In this document: piece after piece, positions 51,817 to 58,935 of the stretch
Layout: each line of letters begins with the position of its first letter
How positions within the stretch are numbered: the stretch's first letter is position 1
Assembly (NCBI GenBank): GCA_016197205.1
Contig: JACPWG010000161.1
Coordinates: 1 to 62,529 of the forward strand
Length of the DNA: 62,529 bases
Source of the DNA: Planctomycetota bacterium
Lineage (GTDB): Bacteria > Planctomycetota > MHYJ01 > WSZJ01 > JACPWG01
Reading direction: 5' to 3'
Position numbers and translations under genes: made by a program
Notes under the pieces: model-generated
The model's database searches: none
Seen by the model: the letters and a program-made list of their open reading frames with translations, nothing else
Told to the model about the DNA's origin: nothing

Positions 51817-53595
51817 ATGAAAGGGACCAACCTCCTCCTCGTCTTCGGCTTTTTGGCCATCTGCGGCCTCGCCATGTTTCTTAACCGACCGCCGGCCTCC
51901 CCTCCGGTCCCTCCACCCAACCCCGGCTCCGTCGGCCCCGGCCAGCCCGGCGCCGCGGAACCCGAGCCCGCCGGCGGCACGGCGCCCTCCGCGCCCTCCA
52001 CCTCCGCGACCCCCGCCGGCCCGACGCTCACTCTCCTCTTTTCCACAAGTGACGGAAAAAAAGACTGGATCGAGAAGGTCACCGCCGACTACAACAAGAA
52101 GGGTGTGAAGGTCGCCGGCAAGACGGTCGTCGTCAAGCTCAACCACATGCGCTCCGGCGAGTCCATGCAGAAGATCCTCGCCGGGACCGAGAGGCCGCAC
52201 CTCTGGAGCCCGGTCAGTAGATCCTGGATCGACGTGCTCAACGAGACCTGGCAGACGCGACATAACCAGAACTTCATCGACGAGGCCCGCCCCACAGTCC
52301 GGACCGCGCTCGTCCTCGCACTCTGGGAGCCCATGGCACGCGCGCTCGGCTACCCGGACAAGCCCATCGGCTGGGAAGAGGTCCTCAAAGTCGCCCTCGA
52401 CCCCGAGGGCTGGGCGAGCTACGGCCACTCGGAGTGGGGGCGCTTCAAGTTCGGCCACTCCCACCCGGACTTCAGCACCTCCGCCATGCTCTCCCTCGTC
52501 TCCCTCCTCTACGCGCAGACCGGCAAGCGCTCGGGCCTCACGGCCGAGGACCTCAAAGACCCCAAAGTCGTCGCCGCCATCACCGCGCTCGAACGCGCGA
52601 TCGTACACTACGGCGAGAGCTCCTCCTGGCTCACGGAGAAGCTCTGCACGCGCGGGCCCGGCTACCTCTCCGCGGTCACGCTCTACGAGTCTAGCGTGGT
52701 CAAGGCCAACCTGAAATTTCCCAAGAAGGCCTTCCCGCTCGTCGCGATCTATCCCAAAGAAGGGACGTTCTGGGAGAATCACCCCGCCGGGCTCGTGAAC
52801 GCCGCGTGGGTGGGCGAAGAGCAGCGGGCCGCGGCCCGGCTCTACCTGGAATTCCTTCTCGCCCCCGCGCAGCAGGCGCTCACCGCCGAGGCCGGCTTCC
52901 GACCCGCGGACCCCGCCGCGCCGATCGCCGCCCCGATCGACCGGGAACACGGCGCCGACCCCGCGGCCTCGGACGCGAACGCGCTCGCGCCCGTGAGCGA
53001 AGACATCTTCAAGCGCGCCCAGGCCCTGTGGCACCAGGTCAAGAAGAAGTCCACGCTCTACCTCCTCATCGACACGTCCGGCTCCATGAACGGCGAGCCG
53101 ATGAACGCTGCGCGTCGCGGCGCCGAGGCGTTCCTCAAGCGCATGGAGCCGGACGACGAGGTCCAGGTCATCGCGTTCGGCACGCGCGTCACGCCGCTCG
53201 GCCGACTGGGGCCGATGCGCGAAGTCGGCGAGGAGCTGGTGAACAAAGTGCGCGGGCTTTTCGCGCAAGGGCAGACCGCGCTCTACGACGCGGTCGGCCT
53301 GGCGCTGACCGAGGTCGAACGGGCGCGCGCCGCCTCGAAAGGCGGACGACTCTACGGCATCGTCGTCCTCTCCGACGGCAAGGACACCTCGAGCCAGACG
53401 CAGCAGCTCGACCTCCTCGCGCGACTGCCGAAAGGGGAGGACGCCGAGGGGACGCGGGTCTTCACGATCGCCTACGGGCCGGAGGCGGATTTCGACCTGC
53501 TGAAAAAGATCGCCGACCAGTCGAACGCGGTGACGATGAAGGGGGAAGAGGCGAACATCGAAAAGGTCTATTTGTCGATCTCGAGCTACTTCTGA
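51817..53595 (+). CDS. Substrate-binding-like and VWA domain protein
   Basis: A 592-residue protein with an N-terminal signal anchor (LLLVFGFLAICGLAMFL, about residues 6-22) and a Pro-rich linker. A periplasmic solute-binding-protein-like region follows (about 70-380; TLLFSTSDGKKDWIEKVTADYNKK, HLWSPVSRSWIDVLNE, ALYEPMARALG-like LWEPMARALGYPDKP). A VWA domain at about 410-590 has the metal-site motif DTSGSMNG and a later LSDGKDTSS. Proteins of this design present a ligand-binding lobe and an adhesion-like domain outside the cytoplasm. ATG at 51817 follows AGGGGG. The next gene begins inside the stop (TGATG), so translation is coupled. Confidence 0.9.
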   Translation: MKGTNLLLVFGFLAICGLAMFLNRPPASPPVPPPNPGSVGPGQPGAAEPEPAGGTAPSAPSTSATPAGPTLTLLFSTSDGKKDWIEKVTADYNKKGVKVAGKTVVVKLNHMRSGESMQKILAGTERPHLWSPVSRSWIDVLNETWQTRHNQNFIDEARPTVRTALVLALWEPMARALGYPDKPIGWEEVLKVALDPEGWASYGHSEWGRFKFGHSHPDFSTSAMLSLVSLLYAQTGKRSGLTAEDLKDPKVVAAITALERAIVHYGESSSWLTEKLCTRGPGYLSAVTLYESSVVKANLKFPKKAFPLVAIYPKEGTFWENHPAGLVNAAWVGEEQRAAARLYLEFLLAPAQQALTAEAGFRPADPAAPIAAPIDREHGADPAASDANALAPVSEDIFKRAQALWHQVKKKSTLYLLIDTSGSMNGEPMNAARRGAEAFLKRMEPDDEVQVIAFGTRVTPLGRLGPMREVGEELVNKVRGLFAQGQTALYDAVGLALTEVERARAASKGGRLYGIVVLSDGKDTSSQTQQLDLLARLPKGEDAEGTRVFTIAYGPEADFDLLKKIADQSNAVTMKGEEANIEKVYLSISSYF

Positions 53596-54413
53596 TGGCG
53601 CAGGTCCGGGAAGGCGAGCCGCCGCCGGCGCCCGGGTGGCGGGTCTTTTTCTCGACCGAGGGCGCGGTCCTCCTCGGCGCCGCGTGCGTGACGGCGTGGG
53701 CGACCGCCTCGCCGGTCTTCCTCGCCCTCGGGGCGGCGGGCTACTCCCTCGTGACCGCGGGTCGCGTGCGGCAGCTCCGGGCCGAGCGGGCGGGCGCGGC
53801 CTGGCGGCTCGCCGCGCCGGACGTCGCGGGGCTCGACGGTGCTGGGCGGTACCTGGCGCTCGAGGGGCATGCGGCGGCGCAGGCGGTCCTGAACGAGATC
53901 CGGGAATCGCCGGACTCCGTGCGCGACCTCTTCGGCGCGGCCGCAACGGGCGTGCGGGAGCTCTATCGCCGCCACGACGCGCTGGTTCGGAGGCGGCAGG
54001 AGCTTTGCCGCGGGCTTGCGCGCACCGACCTCCCCGCCCTCCGGCGGCAGCGGGACGACCTGCGGGCGCGGGCCGGTGGGACGAACGACCCGGCGGCGCG
54101 CCGGCACTACACGGCAGGCGCCCGCGCGCTCGACCAGAGCGTGGCCAGCCACGAGGAGCTGGACCGGGACTCGCGGCGCATCGAAGCTCAACTCGCGGGG
54201 ATCCGCGCTGCGCTCGAAAATGCCCGGGCCCAGGTCCTCCGCGCCCGCTCCGCGGAGGCGCGCGGCGCGGCGAGCGAGGGGGTGGAGCTGGCCTCCGCGC
54301 TCGACGCGCTCACGCGCGAGGTCGACACCTTGAACCTCGCGCTCGACGAGGCGTTCGTGACCGACGCCGCAAGCGAACGACAGGCGCCACACCAGGAGAG
54401 GACGAGAGAATGA
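53595..54413 (+). CDS. Coiled-coil protein with N-terminal membrane hairpin
   Basis: Unrecognised. The 272-residue product has two adjacent hydrophobic segments (about residues 24-56: VLLGAACVTAWATASPVFL and LALGAAGYSLVTAG) and then a long charged helical region (about 85-260) of coiled-coil character (RELYRRHDALVRRRQELCRGLAR, RDSRRIEAQLAGIRAALENARAQVLRA). It starts within the upstream stop codon and its own stop overlaps the ATG of the phosphatase (ATGA), so it is a coupled middle gene of a three-gene operon. It may hold the VWA protein or the phosphatase at the membrane, which is inference. Confidence 0.8.
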   Translation: MAQVREGEPPPAPGWRVFFSTEGAVLLGAACVTAWATASPVFLALGAAGYSLVTAGRVRQLRAERAGAAWRLAAPDVAGLDGAGRYLALEGHAAAQAVLNEIRESPDSVRDLFGAAATGVRELYRRHDALVRRRQELCRGLARTDLPALRRQRDDLRARAGGTNDPAARRHYTAGARALDQSVASHEELDRDSRRIEAQLAGIRAALENARAQVLRARSAEARGAASEGVELASALDALTREVDTLNLALDEAFVTDAASERQAPHQERTRE

Positions 54414-56116
54414 TCGAAAAACAAAACTCGCTCCGAGCGATGACCGCGGCCGCGTTGACCCTGCTTTCGCTGCTGGCCGCCTCGCGCGTCGCTCCCGCCG
54501 ACGACCCGGTGCGCGCCCCCGCGGAGCCCGCCCCGCGCCCCCGGCTGGTGGTCGTGGTGGTGCTCGACCAGTTCCGCTACGACTATCTCACGCGCTTCGA
54601 GGACCTCTTCGACCCGAACGCGGGCGCCTTCCCGCGACTGAAACGCCGCGCGGCCTTCTTCACGAACGCCAACTACGGACACGCGACCACCTACACCGGC
54701 CCCGGGCACGCGCACCTCCTCTCCGGCGCGTACGCCCGCCAGACCGGCATGGTCGGCAACAAGTGGTACGACCGCGCGACCGGCAAGTCCGTCCCGATCG
54801 CCGGCGACCCCGACGCCCACTGGCTCGGCGCGCCCGGCGACGAGGGGGAGGGCAGCTCCCCGCGGAACTTCATCGGCACCACCGTGGGCGACGAGCTGCT
54901 CCTCAACTCCCAGTCGCGCTCGAAGGTGCTCGCGGTCGCGCTCAAGTGCCGCGCCGCCATCCTCCTCGGCGGCAAGCTGGGCAAGGCCTACTGGTTCAAC
55001 GAGAAGTCCGGCGAGTTCACGACGAGCACCTACTACGCGAAGGACTTGCCGGCGTGGGTCGCGGACTGGAACAAGAAACGCCTCCCGGATTCGTATTTCG
55101 GGAACGCCTGGAAGCCGTTCGTGCCGGAGAGCGCCTTTGCGCGCGCGAGCGAAGACGACGCTCCGTTCGAAGGGGACCTCGTCGGACTCGGTCGCGTCTT
55201 CCCGCACCCGGTCACGGGCAAGCTTGACAAGCCGGGCGAGGCCTTCTACGACGCCCTCTCGAAGACGCCCTTCGGCAACGAAGTGGCGCTGGACTTCGCG
55301 CGCGAGGCCATCCAGGCCGAGGGGCTGGGCAAGGACGACCAGCCCGACCTCCTGGCGGTGAGCCTCTCCTCGAACGACGAAGTCGGGCACACGTTTGGCC
55401 CGTACAGCCGCGAAGTGCTCGACATGACCGTCCGCACGGACGCCCTGCTGGGCGCCTTTCTGCAATGGCTCGACGTGCAGGCGCACGGCGCGGTCGTCGT
55501 CCTTACCGCCGATCACGGGGCGAGCCCGATCCCGGAGTACATGGCGCGGCTCGGCGTCGAGGCCTATCGGATCAAAAAAAAGACATTGAAGGAAGCGGTG
55601 AAGAAGGCCCTCGACGCGCGCTACGGCGAGGCGGAGTGGGTGGCCGCGCTCGAGGATCCGAGCGTGTACCTGAACTGGAAAGCGCTCGACGAGAAGAAGC
55701 TGGACCACGCCGAGGTGGAGTCGGCGGCCGCGGCTGCGCTCGCCGGCGTGCCGGGGATCGCGGGGAGCTACACCCGGACGCAGCTCTTGCGCGGGGAGGC
55801 GGGGGGGACGCCGCTGGGGCGGAGCTACGAGGTCTGCTTCTACCCGCCGCGGAGCGGGGACGTGCTGCTCGTGACGAAGCCGTACTCCTTCTGGGGAAAG
55901 TACGCGGAGGCCGAGTACGGCGACAGCCACGGTTCGCCCTACCCGTACGACACGCACGTCCCGCTGGCAATTTTCGGCCCGGGGACGGCGCCGGGGGTGT
56001 ATGGGGGCCCGGTGAGCCTGGCCGACCTCGCCCCCACCCTGGCCGCGCTGCTCGGCGTCAATCCGCCGCCCGGCCATGAGGGCCGCGTGCTCGAGGAAGC
56101 GCTCAAGACGCATTGA
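54410..56116 (+). CDS. PafA-type alkaline phosphatase superfamily enzyme
   Basis: A 568-residue secreted phosphatase or phosphodiesterase. Residues 10-30 form a signal peptide (AAALTLLSLLAASRVAPA). The alkaline phosphatase superfamily core begins with VVVVLDQFRYDYLTRF, whose Asp binds metal. ANYGHATTYTGPGHAHLLSG (about 88-107) contains the nucleophilic Thr expected of PafA relatives, and VLTADHGASPIPE plus DTHVPLAIFGPG give the later metal ligands. It ends LAALLGVNPPPGHEGRVL, standard for the family. Likely role: phosphate scavenging from monoesters. It is the last gene of the coupled operon with the VWA and coiled-coil proteins. Confidence 0.93.
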   Translation: MIEKQNSLRAMTAAALTLLSLLAASRVAPADDPVRAPAEPAPRPRLVVVVVLDQFRYDYLTRFEDLFDPNAGAFPRLKRRAAFFTNANYGHATTYTGPGHAHLLSGAYARQTGMVGNKWYDRATGKSVPIAGDPDAHWLGAPGDEGEGSSPRNFIGTTVGDELLLNSQSRSKVLAVALKCRAAILLGGKLGKAYWFNEKSGEFTTSTYYAKDLPAWVADWNKKRLPDSYFGNAWKPFVPESAFARASEDDAPFEGDLVGLGRVFPHPVTGKLDKPGEAFYDALSKTPFGNEVALDFAREAIQAEGLGKDDQPDLLAVSLSSNDEVGHTFGPYSREVLDMTVRTDALLGAFLQWLDVQAHGAVVVLTADHGASPIPEYMARLGVEAYRIKKKTLKEAVKKALDARYGEAEWVAALEDPSVYLNWKALDEKKLDHAEVESAAAAALAGVPGIAGSYTRTQLLRGEAGGTPLGRSYEVCFYPPRSGDVLLVTKPYSFWGKYAEAEYGDSHGSPYPYDTHVPLAIFGPGTAPGVYGGPVSLADLAPTLAALLGVNPPPGHEGRVLEEALKTH

Positions 56117-56331
56117 AGCGCGGGGCAGGAAAGGTGCGTACCTCCGCCTCTTCCACCGCCGGCCACGAGCCCTGGTGGTGCAGGGTTTCCGCCTTCGCGC
56201 GGGCGCTTCGGTGGACGTGTCCGCCCTGCACCGACGGGCCAACGCGCGTACAGCTTGCGCAGCACGTTGCGTGCGGCAGCGGCTCGAGGAAAATGCGGGG
56301 GCTCGAAGAACCTCGCGCGCCCCCTGTCCGC

Positions 56332-56739
56332 TCAGGCCCGCGCCCGCCGACGCGCCTGCCACGCCGCCCAGGCGAAGAACACGCCGAAGACGGCGTCCCC
56401 GGCGCCGTAGCTGCCGTAGAACATCCCGGCCAAGCGATCGCGTTCGGCGAGTACGGCAAGTTCACCGCCGTGGTTCCACAGCCAGGCGCCCCACCACGCG
56501 GCGTAGATGAACTTTTCGAGGGCGAACACGGCGCTGAGGGCGGGGGCCGCGCGCCAGGAGCGTGACTGGGCGGCATACGCCAGCCCCCAGACCATCACGA
56601 GCAGGCACGCCGGCCGCGAGAACATCGCCGGATCGGTCTCGAAGATCGCCCGGTTGGTGAAGGCGCGGGTGAAGAGGAGGATGCCGCCAAGATTGAAGGC
56701 CGCCGCCGCGACAAAGCCGAGTCGGACTCCGGCGTCCAT
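56332..56739 (-). CDS. Small four-helix membrane protein
   Basis: A 135-residue hydrophobic protein of no recognised family with four membrane segments: LGFVAAAAFNLGGILLF, ACLLVMVWGLAYAAQS, AVFALEKFIYAAWWGAWL and GDAVFGVFFAWAAWQ. The C-terminus is Arg-rich, predicting a cytoplasmic end. ATG at 56739 is used; a GTG 10 codons upstream is possible. The gene faces the phosphatase gene tail to tail, across a 215-nt spacer containing a degenerate GTGCAGGGTTTCCGCC palindrome. Confidence 0.75.
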   Translation of the reverse strand: MDAGVRLGFVAAAAFNLGGILLFTRAFTNRAIFETDPAMFSRPACLLVMVWGLAYAAQSRSWRAAPALSAVFALEKFIYAAWWGAWLWNHGGELAVLAERDRLAGMFYGSYGAGDAVFGVFFAWAAWQARRRARA

Positions 56740-56802
56740 GCTCAAATCCCGAGGCGGTTCAACGTCCACGCACGCACCCTCCCGGGAATGGGGTCCCGCC
56801 CC

Positions 56803-57954
56803 TCATTCGAAGCTCCGGAGGAACTCGGCGTTGTTCTGCGTTTTGCCCAGGGCGGCGAGCAGGGCGGACATCGCCTCGAGCGGCGGCCGCTCCGCCAGCC
56901 GCCGCCGCAATCGCACGATCCTCTCGAGGTCGGCCGGCGCCAGCAGCAGTTCTTCCCGACGCGTCCCGGACTTCAAGAGGTCGATCGCCGGGAAGACCCG
57001 CCGCTCGGCAAGCTCCCGGCTCAGGTAGATCTCCGAGTTGCCCGTCCCCTTGAATTCCTCGAAGATGATCTGGTCCATCCGCGAGCCGGTGTCGACCAGC
57101 ACGGTGCCGAGGATCGTCAGCGACCCGCCCTCCTCGACATTGCGCGCCGCGCCGAAAAAGGCCCGCGGGCCCGCGAACGCGGCCGCATCGAGGCCGCCCG
57201 ACATGGTCCGCCCGCGCTGCGGCAGCTCGTTGTTGTAGGCGCGCGTCATGCGCGTAAGCGAGTCGAAGAGCACCACGACGTCGCGTTTCTCCACGACCAG
57301 CTTCTTGGCTCGAGCCAGGACCTCCCGCACCAGCGCGATGTGGCGGTTCGCCGGCAGGTCGTTGGTCGAGGCGAAGACCTGCGCCGGCGTCCCGCGCAGG
57401 GTCACCCGGCACTCCGTCGCCTCCTCCGGCCGCTCGTCGATCAGGAGCACGAGGACTTCGGTGGTGGGGGAGTTGCGCAGGATCGCGTGCGCGATCTTCT
57501 GCATCACCGTGGTCTTGCCGGCGCGCGGCGGCGAAATGATCAGCCCGCGGGTCCCCTTGCCGATCGGGGTGAAGAGATCGAGCACGCGCATGGAGAGCTC
57601 GGCGGGGACCGTCTCGAGGACGAACTGCGCGCGTGGCTGCACCGCCGTGAGCGCATCGAAGCGCGGATCTGCGCCGCTCGGCGGGGCGGCGCGACCGTCC
57701 GGCGCCTGCCGCACGGGGCGCGGGGTGTAGAGCGGTCTCCCCTGCGGCCTGCCCTGCGGTCTGCCCTCCGGTCTCCCCTGCGGCTTGCCCTGCGGTCTCA
57801 CCTGCGGTCTGCCCTGCGGCTTTCCCTGCTGCCTCCCCTGCGGCGGGCCGGGCGGGGCGCCGGCCGGCGGGCGGGAGGCCGGACGCGGTGGCGGGTGCGG
57901 GTGGGGACGGCGGTCCGGTCGCCCGGAGCCTCGACGGGACGGGGGCTGCTTCAC
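56803..57954 (-). CDS. rho: Transcription termination factor Rho lacking the cold-shock RNA-binding domain
   Basis: Rho is the hexameric ATP-driven RNA translocase for termination. The 383-residue protein has the complete motor: MRVLDLFTPIGKGTRGLI, Walker A SPPRAGKTT (141-149), LIDERPEE, catalytic VVVLFDSLTRMTRAYN (Walker B and R/Q-loop region), AARNVEEGGSLTILGT and FKGTGNSEIYLSRELAERR. Normal Rho has a cold-shock-type primary RNA-binding domain before this. Here the first 95 residues are instead a disordered Pro/Gln/Gly/Arg tract with repeated PQGRPQGKPQGR units, encoded by a 12-bp-like repeat at 57740-57850. The basic tract may bind RNA non-specifically. If this is the only rho in the genome, target selection must differ. 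Confidence 0.92.
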   Translation of the reverse strand: MKQPPSRRGSGRPDRRPHPHPPPRPASRPPAGAPPGPPQGRQQGKPQGRPQVRPQGKPQGRPEGRPQGRPQGRPLYTPRPVRQAPDGRAAPPSGADPRFDALTAVQPRAQFVLETVPAELSMRVLDLFTPIGKGTRGLIISPPRAGKTTVMQKIAHAILRNSPTTEVLVLLIDERPEEATECRVTLRGTPAQVFASTNDLPANRHIALVREVLARAKKLVVEKRDVVVLFDSLTRMTRAYNNELPQRGRTMSGGLDAAAFAGPRAFFGAARNVEEGGSLTILGTVLVDTGSRMDQIIFEEFKGTGNSEIYLSRELAERRVFPAIDLLKSGTRREELLLAPADLERIVRLRRRLAERPPLEAMSALLAALGKTQNNAEFLRSFE

Positions 57955-58110
57955 GCGGGGGCGCCTCCATGGGTCCGGCCCGGCAGCAGCCGCGGCACGG
58001 AAGAATCACGGCCTGACACGCACGGACCGCAGTGCGTCGGCAGGCAAAAGGCGACGGCCCTGCGCCCCGGCGCAGGCGTCCTGGAGCGGTCGTCTACGGT
58101 CTGGAGTAAA

Positions 58111-58143
58111 TAGGGATAGTTACTCTGTATTTGACTGTCCCTA
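58111..58143. repeat. REP-like hairpin TAGGGATAGT...GACTGTCCCTA
   Basis: In the spacer upstream of rho, TAGGGATAGT (58111-58120) and ACTGTCCCTA (58134-58143) are inverted with one central mismatch. The AT-rich AAATAGGGA-CAGT/ACTGTCCC design resembles REP sequences mobilised by tyrosine (Y1) transposases, which is a recollection, not a search. No transposase gene is in the window. Confidence 0.5.
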
Positions 58144-58185
58144 CTTTCGGGCGGGCGACGTCGCCTGCGCCGGCGACCCGGGCGT

Positions 58186-58725
58186 CTACTTCGGAGTCCT
58201 CACCTTGACCGACCACGTGATGGAGAACTCCGCCACGGGCTGCCCGTCCGCCGCGACGCCTCGGGCTTCGGTCACGAATTCACGAGGCTGACCCGTCGCG
58301 ATCGCCTGCTCGATCTCGGAGGCGATCAGCCGCCCGGCGTCGCACAAGAAGGTGGTTTCACCGACGGCCTTTTTCAGGAAGCGCGCGCTCACGCCGGTCA
58401 CGAGCGTCGCGATGGAGGGCTTTCGGTCGTTCGTATACTGGATGACCAGGGCGCCGCTGGCCAGCTCCGCGGCCATGCCGAGCACGGCCCAGTAGGTGGA
58501 GCCGAAGGGGTTGCGATTCCGCCAGCGGTAGCGCACCGTCACGCGGCAAAGTTCGTCGGTGAGTTCGCGCACGCGCAGGCCGGCGAAGAGGCCCATCGGC
58601 AGGCGGGTGAGAAAGACGACCGCCAGCCGCCAGCGGGTGAGGAGGTTCAATCGCACGCGGTCGATGGCGGCGCGGTCGAGGCCGAGGGCGGCGGGAGAGG
58701 CGAACACGGCAGGCGCTTCAGGCAT
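58186..58725 (-). CDS. DUF4442 (hotdog-fold, thioesterase-like) protein
   Basis: A 179-residue protein with the DUF4442 features: VRLNLLTRWRLAVVFLTRLPMGLFAGLRV, RYRWRNRNPFGSTYWAVLGMAAELASG (the NPFGSxY(W/F)A box that replaces the catalytic loop of hotdog thioesterases) and FLKKAVGETTFLCD. Relatives are often called tetrameric acyl-CoA thioesterases, although no catalysis is shown for this subgroup. ATG at 58725 (MPEAPAVFASP) is used; the longer frame has no family similarity. It is a single gene. Confidence 0.88.
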   Translation of the reverse strand: MPEAPAVFASPAALGLDRAAIDRVRLNLLTRWRLAVVFLTRLPMGLFAGLRVRELTDELCRVTVRYRWRNRNPFGSTYWAVLGMAAELASGALVIQYTNDRKPSIATLVTGVSARFLKKAVGETTFLCDAGRLIASEIEQAIATGQPREFVTEARGVAADGQPVAEFSITWSVKVRTPK

Positions 58726-58935
58726 AGAGTCGTCACCGTAGAAAGGAGTTCGGGTAGCGGCCGGGCGTACCGGGACGGCCGGCGTCCGGTTCCGGCCCCC
58801 GACGCTCGCGTGGGGCAAGCGGCTGCCGATACCCACGCGGTAGCGGGATTGTAACAGGCCGGAGCCCCGCCCGTCCATGCACAAATCCGCCGGGCGAACC
58901 CTTTCCCGGGACCCACGCCCGGGCGCTCGCCGCCC

